From Gemmobacter aquarius (GTDB taxonomy: Bacteria > Pseudomonadota > Alphaproteobacteria > Rhodobacterales > Rhodobacteraceae): DNA of 64,000 nt. A model generated the notes under the pieces. That model saw nothing but the letters and a program-made list of their open reading frames with translations. It had not been told where the DNA came from and did no database searches. How positions within the stretch are numbered: the stretch's first letter is position 1; the number at the start of each line of letters is the position of its first letter. The stretch spans positions 1,186,001 through 1,250,000 of the forward strand of contig NZ_CP028918.1 in assembly GCF_003060865.1 (NCBI RefSeq), given 5' to 3'. This document shows positions 47,645 to 57,079 of this stretch, piece after piece. The position numbers were made by a program, and so were the translations under genes.

Positions 47645-49186
47645 TCAGGGTTGGTCAGCGGGCGCAGGTTCGGATTTTGGCAGCGTTGCGGGGGCGATTT
47701 CGGTCTGCGCCGGTTCGCCGGTGGCAGGGGATGGGGCGGACATTGTGGGTTCGGGGGGCTGAGTGCCAGTTTGGCCAGCGGTCTGGCCAGCGATCTGGTC
47801 CGTGCCTTGTTGCCCCTGCGCGGGGGCGGATGCGGCTTGGTCGGTGCCCATCGGTTCGGGCGAGATCGTTCCGTCGGCGGCGGCGATGCGCCAGACGGTA
47901 TTGCCTGCGTCATCGGCCACGAGGAGTGCGCCCGTACCGTCGATGCCCAGCCCTACGGGGCGGCCACGGGCCTTGTCATCGGCCACGAATCCGCCGACGA
48001 CCTCTTGCGCGATGCCGTCGGGCTTGCCGTTCTTGAAGGGGATATAGACCACGCGGTAGCCGTTGTAGACATCGCGGTTCCAACTGCCGTGTTCGCCTAC
48101 GAAAGCGCCGCTGCGCCATTGCTCGGGCAGGGCGGAGGCGTAGGAGAACACCATGCCCAAGGGTGCGACGTGGCTGGACAGGGCATAGTCGGGCGGGATG
48201 GCGGCTTTTACCATGTCGGGGCGTTCGGGGTAGACGCGGGGGTCGACGTGCTGGCCGTAATAGCTCCACGGCCAGCCGTAGAAGGCGCCTTCTTTCACCG
48301 AGGTCATGTAGTCGGGCACGAGGTTGGGGCCGAGTTCGTCGCGTTCGTTCACCACGGTCCAGAGTTCGCCGGTTTCGGGGTTGATGGTCAGCCCGTTCGG
48401 ATTGCGCAGCCCCGAGGCGAAGACGCGGGCGGCGCCGGTCTGGCGGTCGACGATCCAGATCGCGGCACGGCCCTTTTCGGCCTCGAGCCCGTTTTCGAGG
48501 ATGTTCGAGTTCGACCCGACCGAAGCGAAGAGGTATTTCCGGTCGGGGCTGAGGGTGAGATCTTTGGTCCAGTGGTGGTTGATCGGGCCGCCGGGGAGGG
48601 GGGTAAGGATGGTCGGCGGGGCGGTGATCGTGGTCTGGCCCAGTTGGTAGGGATAGGCGAGGATCGCATCGGTTGCCGCGACATAGAGCGTGTCATCGGC
48701 GAAGACCACGCCGAAGGGTGAATTCAGCCCTGTCAGCAGGTCGGAGCGTTCGTCGACGGTGCCATCGCGGTCGGTGTCGCGCAGCAGGGTGATGAGGTTG
48801 CTTTCCCCGGTCGGCCCGCCGCCCGAGCCGTGGGCGATGGACATGATCCAGCCGCGGATGATGTCTTTTGGGCGCGAGACGGGTTCGCCCTGCGGGCCGC
48901 GCGCCTGAACCACCAGAACGTCGCCGTTGGGCAGGGTGTAGACGCGGCGCGGGTTTACCAGATCGGTCGCATAGGCGGTGATCGAAAGGCCCTCGGGGAC
49001 GGTGGGGGTTTCGTCCTTGGCCCAGCCAGTCACCTCGGCCACGCGGAGGTCGGGCATCAGGGCCATTTGCGGGTCGGGCAGGCGCGGATCGGGGCCGATC
49101 TGGCTGGCGGGGTCGAAATCCTGCGCGGTGGCGCAAAGGGCCGAGAGCGCCAGAAGGGCGGTGGCAAGCGAGATGCGGTCAATCAT
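47645..49186 (-). CDS. PQQ-type sugar (sorbosone/glucose) dehydrogenase-family protein
   Basis: 513 aa exported beta-propeller. Signal MIDRISLATALLALSALCATA. Family segments: NPRRVYTLPNGDVLVVQARG, GLNSPFGVVFADDTLYVAA, NHHWTKDLTLSPDRKYLFASVGSNSN, GLRNPNGLTINPETGELW, DELGPNLVPDYMTSV, GEHGSWNRD and GRPVGLGIDGTGALLVADD. Like L-sorbosone or soluble glucose dehydrogenases; substrate unknown. The last about 70 residues are a Gln/Pro/Ala-rich low-complexity tail. ATG at 49186 overlaps the DUF2231 gene end by 8 bp. Confidence 0.88.
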   Translation of the reverse strand: MIDRISLATALLALSALCATAQDFDPASQIGPDPRLPDPQMALMPDLRVAEVTGWAKDETPTVPEGLSITAYATDLVNPRRVYTLPNGDVLVVQARGPQGEPVSRPKDIIRGWIMSIAHGSGGGPTGESNLITLLRDTDRDGTVDERSDLLTGLNSPFGVVFADDTLYVAATDAILAYPYQLGQTTITAPPTILTPLPGGPINHHWTKDLTLSPDRKYLFASVGSNSNILENGLEAEKGRAAIWIVDRQTGAARVFASGLRNPNGLTINPETGELWTVVNERDELGPNLVPDYMTSVKEGAFYGWPWSYYGQHVDPRVYPERPDMVKAAIPPDYALSSHVAPLGMVFSYASALPEQWRSGAFVGEHGSWNRDVYNGYRVVYIPFKNGKPDGIAQEVVGGFVADDKARGRPVGLGIDGTGALLVADDAGNTVWRIAAADGTISPEPMGTDQAASAPAQGQQGTDQIAGQTAGQTGTQPPEPTMSAPSPATGEPAQTEIAPATLPKSEPAPADQP

Positions 49187-49634
49187 GGTCGGACACTCCT
49201 GCGCCGTGGCGGAACACCATGCCAAGGCCTATCCAGCCCGTGACAAGAAGGACGAGGACGGTTGCGGCCGATAGGCCAAGGCCCCAGGGGACGACCCCCG
49301 TCCAGCCGTCGCGGGCGTGCACGAGGCTGTTGAAGAAGGCGAGGAGAAGCACGATCACGTTGCCGATGCCATGGACCCAGGTGTGGTGCGACTGGCGCAG
49401 GGGGCGGCGGGCTATCGCGTCGATCAGCCCCGCAAGCGCGGCGAGCCCGCCGGTGACGAGCCCCGCGAAGAGCAGCCATTCGGCGAAGCGCTGCCACATC
49501 AGGGTTCCGGTCTGCCAATAGGCGATGTCGACGGCCAGCGTCAGGACGAAACAGGCTATCGGAAAGGGCACCAGAATGGCGTGGATGGGTCGGCCACCGA
49601 TCGCGGCGGCTGACGGGACGGATCTTGTGGGCAT
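49179..49634 (-). CDS. DUF2231 membrane protein
   Basis: 151 aa, four predicted transmembrane helices. Family start AAIGGRPIHAILVPFPIACF and middle HTWVHGIGNVIVLLLAFFNSLVHA, with histidines (RPIHAIL, QSHHTWVHG) that could bind a cofactor. DUF2231 proteins commonly accompany sorbosone/PQQ dehydrogenases and may relay electrons; that is inference. Co-transcribed with the dehydrogenase. Confidence 0.85.
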   Translation of the reverse strand: MPTRSVPSAAAIGGRPIHAILVPFPIACFVLTLAVDIAYWQTGTLMWQRFAEWLLFAGLVTGGLAALAGLIDAIARRPLRQSHHTWVHGIGNVIVLLLAFFNSLVHARDGWTGVVPWGLGLSAATVLVLLVTGWIGLGMVFRHGAGVSDHD

Positions 49635-49797
49635 GTCGGCTTCTCCGGTGTCGGCTTATTGACTAGACGCGCGGTGACGGGATGGGTTCCGGTTTTCGGT
49701 CGGATTTCCCTGAAAAAGCAATCACAAGCGCGGGACCGCGTAGGGTGCGGGACCTCGGGGGCGTGGTCCGGGTTCGGGGCGGAAGACGCCGTCGACC

Positions 49798-49968
49798 GGA
49801 CTATTCGCGCTTGGCTTTGCGCTGATCCATGTGACCATCGGGCGCTTGCGGTTTCCGGGCAGCGTGCCGCGCAGCATCTGCCTTTCGGGGGTGGGCGGGG
49901 TCGCGGTTGCTTGTGTGGTTTTGCACATCCTGCCCGATCTGGCGGCGCATCGGCGCATAGCGGCCATA
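49798..49968 (+). pseudogene. fragment of a multi-helix membrane protein
   Basis: The plus strand gives LFALGFALIHVTIGRLRFPG then SVPRSICLSGVGGVAVACVV and LHILPDLAAHR, resembling the first helices of a ZIP-like integral-membrane family (consensus with HLxxxRLRF..PRSRWLSxxGGVxxAYVFxHLLPEL). There is no plausible start and the family's later helices are missing; the frame runs into low-complexity sequence. Likely a remnant. The rest of the 455-bp gap (49635-50089) holds only the inverted repeat at 50035-50071. Confidence 0.4.
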
Positions 49969-50034
49969 CCTTACGGGGGCCGAAGGTCACGTTACGCAGC
50001 GACTTGCGTTGTCCCCAAGGCTCTTGCAGCGGGG

Positions 50035-50071
50035 AACGCGCCGAAGCGCGATAGCGCCGCTTCGGCGCGTT
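50035..50071. terminator. 14-bp-arm inverted repeat downstream of the cytochrome operon
   Basis: AACGCGCCGAAGCG (50035-50048) and its complement (50058-50071) with a 9-nt loop, 19 bp past the cytochrome c stop on the minus strand. Strong stem but no clear U tract; acts as a terminator or transcript-end stabiliser. Confidence 0.6.
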
Positions 50072-50089
50072 TGCGTCGGTCGCTACAGG

Positions 50090-51202
50090 CTAGGGGGTGG
50101 TTATGGTCGCGGTCGGTCCGGTCCTTTTGGCCGGTCCGGTGGTCGAGGGTTGCAACCCTGCGAACCATGCGGCGAGGGCTTCGATCTGGTCATCGGTCAG
50201 GCTGCGGGCGGCTTTGGCCATGAGGTTCGACTTTGGTCCGCCGCCGCGGTTGCCATCGCGCCAGAGGCGGAGCTGGGCTTCGAGATAGGCGGGGTATTGT
50301 CCGGCGAGGTCGGGGCCGATGAGGCGGCGGTTGGCGTCGGTTTGGCGGGGGCCGTGGCAGGCGACGCAGGCGGGAACGTCGGGGCTGGCGGTCTGGCCTT
50401 GGGCGAGGGCGGCCCCCTTGGCAGCGAGGCCGGGATCGACGCTTTGGCCGGTATCGGCCGTAGGCAGGCTGGCGAAATACGCGGCAAGATCGGCGAGCGA
50501 GGTGGCAGGGATAGAGGTTGCGGCCTCGGCCATGAAGCCGCTTTGGCGCTGGCCATCGGCATAGGCTTGCAGCGAGCGGGTCAGGTAGGCGGCATCTTGC
50601 AGGTCGAGGCGGGGGATCAGCGGGTTTTCGGACCGGCCGTTCGCGCCGTGGCATCCGGCGCAATAGGCAAAGCCCCGTGGCGCGTCGGGCGGAGTTTCTG
50701 GCGGGGCGGTGAGGGCGGTGTATTCCTGCGGGGTCATGCCGTCGCGCAGGCGGGTCAGGAAGGCTGCGATGCTCCACGCCTCGTCCTTGCGCGGGGCGGG
50801 CCAAGGGGGCATTGCGGTCATCTTGATGCCTTCGTGGACGATCCAGTAAAGCTGGTTCGGGGGGTGGTCTGCTACCGCTTGCAGGATGGGCGGCGGGGGC
50901 GGGACCATGGCGCGGATCGTGGCGCTTGCGGCGGTGCCGGGCGTGCCGTGGCAGGTGCGGCAGGCGCGGTCGTAGTGGCGCGCGCCGAGGGCGGCCATGT
51001 CGTCGGTAAGGGGCGGGACTGCGGATTGCGGCGGGGCGCGGAGTTTCGCGCTGTGGCGGAAGGTGGTGTGCAAGGCCCATGCGACGGGGGCGAGATGGCC
51101 CTGCCGCGCCGAGACGTTGTAAAGCCCGAAACCGATGGTCGCAGCTGCGGCGGCGGTGCCGAGGGCTGCGAGGACGGCAAGGGTTGCAAGGACGCGGTTC
51201 AT
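50090..51202 (-). CDS. triheme c-type cytochrome
   Basis: 370 aa. N-terminal signal/anchor MNRVLATLAVLAALGTAAAA, then three CxxCH heme sites: CRTCHG (about residue 81), CAGCHG (about 181) and CVACHG (about 282), each in a class I cytochrome c domain with distal Met candidates (MTAMPPW, QSGFMAEAA, SNLMAKAA). Periplasmic electron carrier, likely for a terminal oxidase or the neighbouring dehydrogenase. Start ATG at 51202 overlaps the CtaG-like gene by 4 bp. Last gene of a three-gene minus-strand operon. Confidence 0.9.
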   Translation of the reverse strand: MNRVLATLAVLAALGTAAAAATIGFGLYNVSARQGHLAPVAWALHTTFRHSAKLRAPPQSAVPPLTDDMAALGARHYDRACRTCHGTPGTAASATIRAMVPPPPPILQAVADHPPNQLYWIVHEGIKMTAMPPWPAPRKDEAWSIAAFLTRLRDGMTPQEYTALTAPPETPPDAPRGFAYCAGCHGANGRSENPLIPRLDLQDAAYLTRSLQAYADGQRQSGFMAEAATSIPATSLADLAAYFASLPTADTGQSVDPGLAAKGAALAQGQTASPDVPACVACHGPRQTDANRRLIGPDLAGQYPAYLEAQLRLWRDGNRGGGPKSNLMAKAARSLTDDQIEALAAWFAGLQPSTTGPAKRTGPTATITTP

Positions 51203-51777
51203 GGTGCGGGCCGTGGCGCGCTGTCTTGCAGGGCGCGGGACAAGAGCCAGACCCCGCCTGCCAGATAGGCGGGCATGCCGATAGCCAGCATCGTCAGGCC
51301 GCCCAGCGATTGCGCGGTGATGTCGGGAGGCATGCCGCACCAACCGGCGTAAAGATCGCGGGGCGACAGGATGAACAGCGCGCCAAGCAGCGTCATGTGC
51401 ATCGAGGTGACGGACAGGCCCGCCGCGCCTGCGACCGCTTGACCGGGGCGGAGTGCGGCGGCCCAGACGGCGATGCCTGCGGCGAGGAAGGAGGCTTGCT
51501 CGGCCAAGGCGAGGGCGGGTGTTCCGCTTCGTGCGGCGGCGTGGAGGGCGGGGAGATGCCAGCCCCAGACGGTTGCGAACTCGATCAGGCAGCCGATTGC
51601 CACAGGTGGGGCAAGGCGGATCAGCGGATCGGGGAAGGCCAGCACCAGAAGCGGGGCCGAAACCGCGACGAGCAGCATGTGGCGCAGCATATGGGCAGGA
51701 AAGGCGGGCAGCAGCGGGGGAAGCGTGGCCGCGAGGGCGAGCGTGCAGGCGGCGGCAAGGACGAGGCGGGGCTTCAC
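51199..51777 (-). CDS. cytochrome c oxidase assembly protein (CtaG/Caa3 type)
   Basis: 192 aa membrane protein, about five helices. Family segments: HMLRHMLLVAVSAPLLVLAFP, TVWGWHLPALH and TSMHMTLLGALFILSPRDLY, with multiple membrane histidines typical of caa3 assembly CtaG. Shorter than many members (about 250-300 aa); the N-terminal helix or two may be missing. Sandwiched with 4-bp overlaps between the cytochrome and the 151-aa gene. Confidence 0.8.
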   Translation of the reverse strand: MKPRLVLAAACTLALAATLPPLLPAFPAHMLRHMLLVAVSAPLLVLAFPDPLIRLAPPVAIGCLIEFATVWGWHLPALHAAARSGTPALALAEQASFLAAGIAVWAAALRPGQAVAGAAGLSVTSMHMTLLGALFILSPRDLYAGWCGMPPDITAQSLGGLTMLAIGMPAYLAGGVWLLSRALQDSAPRPAP

Positions 51778-52229
51778 CGGCAGGTTCCCGCAAAGACGGC
51801 GGGCAGGGTGTCATAGACCACGCCGATTGCCGAGACGAGGGTGAGCAGGAGCGCGACATGGCCGAGGAAGCGGTAGCGGCTGCGGTCGGTCGGCCGGTCT
51901 TCGTTTGCGTCGTTGCGGTATTGCCGCCAGAAGGTCCAGCCAAGCGCCGCAAGCAGCGCGAGGGCTGTCGCGCTGATGGTCAGGAGTGCGGTGAGAAGCG
52001 GGTCGATCACGCTGGTGCCAGACTCGGCGCACCAGATCTCGGCGCACCAGATCTCGGCGCACCAGATCTCGGCGCACCAGATCTTGGCGCACCAGATCGC
52101 GGCGGCGGCGTAGCTGACCATCAGGTGCAGCGCCCAGACGAGCGGGCCGAGGGTGATCCGCAACAGTCGCCACAGGGTTGGGTCGCCTGTGGGGTTACCC
52201 GTGCGGTATTCGTGGCGGGGCAGGGTCAT
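51774..52229 (-). CDS. oxidase-cluster membrane protein with IWCAE minisatellite
   Basis: 151 aa, two to three helices. First helix region TLGPLVWALHLMVSYAAAAIW, then five in-frame copies of W-C-A-K/E-I encoded by a 15-bp tandem repeat, then DPLLTALLTISATALALLAALGW and RYRFLGHVALLLTLVSAIGVV. Related proteins in caa3-type oxidase clusters have a single AIWCAK-like segment, so the repeat is probably an expansion. ATG at 52229 opens the three-gene minus-strand operon; no oxidase subunit genes are next to it. Confidence 0.75.
   Translation of the reverse strand: MTLPRHEYRTGNPTGDPTLWRLLRITLGPLVWALHLMVSYAAAAIWCAKIWCAEIWCAEIWCAEIWCAESGTSVIDPLLTALLTISATALALLAALGWTFWRQYRNDANEDRPTDRSRYRFLGHVALLLTLVSAIGVVYDTLPAVFAGTCR
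52031..52105 (-). repeat. five-unit 15-bp tandem repeat inside the 151-aa gene
   Basis: Unit ACCAGATCTCGGCGC at 52031-52045, 52046-52060 and 52061-52075 is identical; 52076-52090 differs by one base; 52091-52105 is a diverged fifth copy. The 15-bp length keeps the frame, so unit number can change without breaking the protein. Confidence 0.92.
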
Positions 52230-52415
52230 GCGGGCGGTCCTTACGGGGAGGTCGCGTAGGGTGGCGGTCCCGAGCGGCCGGTCGGGGTTGAAAGGGGTTT
52301 GGCGGGGACGGGGTTCCCGCAGTGGGGGGCGGGATCGGGCGATGAGGGCTTTCCGGGCGGCGGGCTTGGGCCAGGTCTGGGCCGGGCTTTGCCGAGGCGA
52401 GAATTTCGGGTTGAT

Positions 52416-52425
52416 ACTTTACGAA
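52416..52425 (+). promoter_or_regulatory. candidate operator motif ACTTTACGAA (first site)
   Basis: In the 228-bp gap before the sugar operon, 33 bp upstream of its first start. ACTTTACGGAA recurs at 53454-53464 before the binding-protein gene. A shared motif upstream of two genes of one operon suggests a site for the operon's own RpiR regulator; this is inference from two copies. Confidence 0.35.
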
Positions 52426-52457
52426 TTTATGAAAAGCTGTGATGTAAGGAGAATCAC

Positions 52458-53453
52458 ATGCTTGGATCGCGCTTTGCCACCCGTATCAATTCCTTCGCTT
52501 CGGCGGCGCATGGCTATTGGCCGGGGCAGGTGGAAAAGCCTTCGCTGGCGCAGATGATTGCGCGGGCCGCGACGGTTCCGGGCTTGACCGAGCTTGATCT
52601 GAACTATCCCGACCATGTGGGGGCGAAGCCTGCCGAAGTGGCGGCGATGGTGGCCGGTTGCGGGCTGGCGATCAGCGGGCTGGCGATGCGCTACTATACC
52701 AATCCGGCCTTCAAGCGGGGGGCGTTCACCAACCCCGACCGCGCGGTTCGGCGCGAGGCGATCGATCTGACCAAGCGCGGGATCGATGCGGCACGGGCGA
52801 TGGGCGCGCCGATGATGACGCTGTGGCTGGGGCAGGACGGGTTCGATTACGCCTTTCAATGCGACTATCAAAGGTTGTGGGCCGACGAGGTGGAGGGCAT
52901 CGCCGAGGTGGCGGCACATGATCCGGACTGTCTGGTGTCGATCGAGTACAAGCCCAACGAGCCGAGGAGTTACAGCCTGTTGCGCGATGCGGCGACGACG
53001 CTTCTGGCCATCGACGAGGCGGGGGCGGACAACCTGGGCGTGACCATCGATTTCGCCCATGCGCTTTATGCCGACGAGCAGCCTGCCAATGCGGCGGCGA
53101 TGGTGATGCGGCGGTCGCGCCTGTTGGGGCTGCACCTGAACGACGGCTATGCCAAGCGGGATGACGGCTTGATGGTGGGGGCCGTGCACGGGCAGGCCAC
53201 GCTGGAACTGCTGGCCGAGGTCAAGCGCGGCGGGTTCGACGGGGCGATCTATTTCGACACGTTTCCAGATGCATCGGGGTTAGACCCCGTGGCCGAATGT
53301 GCGGCCAACATCCGCACCGTGCGGCGGATGCTGGCGGCGGTCGGGCGGATGGAGGGGGATAACCGGCTGGCCGACGCCAAGGCGCGCCATGATCCGGTGA
53401 CGGCGCAAGAGATCGCGCAACTGGCCTTGTCGGGGGATATATCGACGGGGTGA
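52458..53453 (+). CDS. sugar phosphate isomerase/epimerase-like TIM-barrel protein
   Basis: 331 aa AP-endonuclease-2-type TIM barrel. Metal-ligand-like strands: ELDLNYPDHV, VSIEYKPNEPRSYSLL (Glu), GVTIDFAHALY (Asp/His), HLNDGYAKRDDGLMVGAVHG and IYFDTFPDASGLDPV. Probably isomerises or epimerises the sugar imported by the ABC system downstream. ATG at 52458 after TAAGGAGAATCAC. Opens a plus-strand operon: isomerase, binding protein, ATPase, permease, RpiR, kinase. Confidence 0.82.
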   Translation: MLGSRFATRINSFASAAHGYWPGQVEKPSLAQMIARAATVPGLTELDLNYPDHVGAKPAEVAAMVAGCGLAISGLAMRYYTNPAFKRGAFTNPDRAVRREAIDLTKRGIDAARAMGAPMMTLWLGQDGFDYAFQCDYQRLWADEVEGIAEVAAHDPDCLVSIEYKPNEPRSYSLLRDAATTLLAIDEAGADNLGVTIDFAHALYADEQPANAAAMVMRRSRLLGLHLNDGYAKRDDGLMVGAVHGQATLELLAEVKRGGFDGAIYFDTFPDASGLDPVAECAANIRTVRRMLAAVGRMEGDNRLADAKARHDPVTAQEIAQLALSGDISTG

Positions 53454-53464
53454 ACTTTACGGAA
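53454..53464 (+). promoter_or_regulatory. candidate operator motif ACTTTACGGAA (second site)
   Basis: Overlaps the gap between the isomerase stop and the binding-protein start. Partner of the site at 52416-52425. Confidence 0.35.
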
Positions 53465-53496
53465 CCAACTGAAATCGTGTTGAAAGGGAGGAAACC

Positions 53497-54546
53497 ATGC
53501 AACATTTTCTGAAGGGCGGCCTTGCCGTCGCGGCGCTGGCGCTGACGGTCGGAATGGGTCTGGCGCAAGACCTTGCGCCGCTGAATTCGGACGCCGAACC
53601 TGACCGGATGGATTGGTCGGAGCTTGAGGCCAAGTTCGGCGCGATGCCGGCGGTTCCGGCGGGGACCAAGGTGGGCGGCGTGTCGAAGACGCTGACGAAC
53701 GAATACTGGCGGTCGCTCGGGCAGGGGTACCAGAACGTGGCCGACAAGCTGGGGATCGAGTTCGTCTATCAGGCGGCGCAATCCGAAGGCGACCAGTTGG
53801 GGCAGCTTGCCATTGCCGAGACGCTGATCAGCCAAGGGTTCAACGCGCTGCTGTTTTCGCCCCAGACCGATGCCAACCTGATTCCGGCGATGGAAAAGGC
53901 CACGGCGGCGGGGATTCCGGTGCTGAACGTGAATGACGCAGTGATCCCTTCGGCCACGCATTACGTGGGCAACGTGCAAAAGGGCAACGGCGTGAACGTG
54001 GCCAACTGGTTCATCGCCAACCGTCCCGATGGCGGCAAGGTCGCAGTGATCGAGGGGCAGCCGGGGGTTTATGCGGCGGGCCAGCGCACGGCGGGCTTTA
54101 CTGAAACCATCACGGAGGCGGGCAAGTTCGAGGTCGTGGCCTCGGTTCCTGCGAACTGGAGCCGCGAGGAGGCGTTCAACGCGGCGGCGACGATATTGCA
54201 GCAATATCCCGATCTGATCGGGTTCTATGCCAACAATGACGGCATGGCGTTGGGCGTGGTCGAGGCGGTCAAGGCCGCGGGCAAGGCCGAACAGGTTGCC
54301 GTGTTCGGGACGGACGGTATTTCGGACGCCTATGCTGCGGTGCGGGCGGGCGATCTGACCGGAACGGTGGACAGCTTTCCGGTGCTGACCGGCGAGGTGG
54401 CGATGGAAGTGGCGCTGCGGCTGATGGCGGGGCAGGCTTTGCCGCGTGTGGTCGCAACCCCGCAGGCGCTGGTGACCAAGGACAACGTCGAGACCTTTGC
54501 CACGTCTGACATCGCGGCACTTCGTGCTGCCTTGCTGGCCCAATAA
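53497..54546 (+). CDS. sugar ABC transporter substrate-binding protein
   Basis: 349 aa periplasmic binding protein of the CUT2 (ribose/galactose) type. Signal peptide (about 1-24, ending LAQ-D). KVGGVSKTLTNEYWRSLGQG, then NALLFSPQTDANLIPAMEKA, VAVIEGQPGVYAAGQRTAGF, NWSREEAFNAAATIL and FYANNDGMALGVVEA are typical of the periplasmic-binding-4 domain. ATG at 53497 has AAAGGGAGGAAACC upstream. A stem-loop follows, which may raise its expression over the downstream genes. Confidence 0.9.
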   Translation: MQHFLKGGLAVAALALTVGMGLAQDLAPLNSDAEPDRMDWSELEAKFGAMPAVPAGTKVGGVSKTLTNEYWRSLGQGYQNVADKLGIEFVYQAAQSEGDQLGQLAIAETLISQGFNALLFSPQTDANLIPAMEKATAAGIPVLNVNDAVIPSATHYVGNVQKGNGVNVANWFIANRPDGGKVAVIEGQPGVYAAGQRTAGFTETITEAGKFEVVASVPANWSREEAFNAAATILQQYPDLIGFYANNDGMALGVVEAVKAAGKAEQVAVFGTDGISDAYAAVRAGDLTGTVDSFPVLTGEVAMEVALRLMAGQALPRVVATPQALVTKDNVETFATSDIAALRAALLAQ

Positions 54547-54558
54547 GGGCTGACCGGT

Positions 54559-54589
54559 CGTCCCGCCTGATGCTCCCTCGGGCGGGACG
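54559..54589 (+). terminator. stem-loop attenuator after the binding-protein gene
   Basis: CGTCCCGCC (54559-54567) and GGCGGGACG (54581-54589) with a 13-nt loop, followed by a CT-rich run (CCCTTTCTTTTC). Would partly end transcription or protect the upstream mRNA, a common arrangement for abundant binding proteins. Confidence 0.7.
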
Positions 54590-54613
54590 GCCCTTTCTTT
54601 TCAGGGTTTTCCC

Positions 54614-56101
<1,488 letters not shown>

Positions 56102-56117
56102 CCCGAGGATACCGATC

Positions 56118-57077
56118 ATGACCGCCACCGCGCGCCCCGCCTTTCTTGCCCGCATCCGCTTTCGCGATGCCGGAACGCTGCTTGGCCTTGTGCTGATCGG
56201 GGTCGTGTTTTCGGCGCTGACGCCGGTGTTCCTGACCGTGCCGAACCTGATGAACATTCTTCAGCAATCTTCGATCAATGCCTGCATCGCGCTGGGCATG
56301 ACGCTGGTGATCATCTCGGGCGGGATAGACCTGTCGGTGGGGCCGGTGGCGGCGCTGTCGGCGGTGCTGGGGGCTGCGATGATGGTGGCAGGCGTGCCGG
56401 TGCCGCTGGCCGTGGCGGGGGCGCTGGCGGTGGGGGTGGGGTGCGGGCTGTTCAACGGGGTGCTGATCACATGGGGGGGCTTGCAGCCGTTCATCGTGAC
56501 GCTGGGGGGGCTGTCGCTGTTTCGGGCCTGCGCGCTGATCTTTACCGGAGGCACGCCGATCTTCGGCATTCCCGACGGGTTTCGCGCCTTTACCAATGGC
56601 ACGGTGCTGGGGCTGCCCAACCCCGTGCTGATCGTGGCGGTGCTGGCGGGGGCGGGCTGGGTGATCCTGAACCGCACGCCGCTAGGCGAGTATTTCATGG
56701 CCGTGGGTGGCAACGAGGAGGCGGCGCGGATTTCGGGCGTTCCGGTGCGGATGACGAAACTGGCGGCCTATATGATCTCGGGGCTGATGGCCTCGGTTGC
56801 GGCGATGATATTGATCGGGCGGCTGGGGGCGGCGGAACCCACGCTGGGGACGCTGTGGGAGCTGGACGCAATCGCGGCGGCGGCGATTGGCGGGGCGTCA
56901 CTGATGGGCGGGCGCGGGTCGATCATGGGGACGCTGATCGGCTGCGTCATCCTTGGCGCGCTGCGTAACGGATTGACGCTGATGAACGTTCAGGCCTTCT
57001 ACCAGCTGCTTGCCACCGGTATCATCATCATCGTCGCGATGCTGATTGACCGGGCGACGAGTGGCAAGCAGGGGTAA
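56118..57077 (+). CDS. sugar ABC transporter permease
   Basis: 319 aa, about ten membrane helices, RbsC type. NLMNILQQSSINACIALGMT and VIISGGIDLSVGPVAALSAV contain the cytoplasmic loop for the ATPase; ARISGVPVRMTKLAAYMISG and DAIAAAAIGGASLMGGRGSI are typical. ATG at 56118, 16 bp after the ATPase stop. The only permease of the operon, so probably a homodimer. Confidence 0.93.
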   Translation: MTATARPAFLARIRFRDAGTLLGLVLIGVVFSALTPVFLTVPNLMNILQQSSINACIALGMTLVIISGGIDLSVGPVAALSAVLGAAMMVAGVPVPLAVAGALAVGVGCGLFNGVLITWGGLQPFIVTLGGLSLFRACALIFTGGTPIFGIPDGFRAFTNGTVLGLPNPVLIVAVLAGAGWVILNRTPLGEYFMAVGGNEEAARISGVPVRMTKLAAYMISGLMASVAAMILIGRLGAAEPTLGTLWELDAIAAAAIGGASLMGGRGSIMGTLIGCVILGALRNGLTLMNVQAFYQLLATGIIIIVAMLIDRATSGKQG

Positions 57078-57079
57078 CG

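Noticed and set aside
49659..50054. 131-codon plus-strand frame as a gene
   Set aside because: Composition is Arg/Ala-rich without motif; only a short internal stretch in another frame resembles a protein family, and I list that as a remnant.
52031..52105. 15-bp tandem repeat as a CRISPR or iteron
   Set aside because: Units are directly adjacent with no spacers, and they are translated in frame within a gene.
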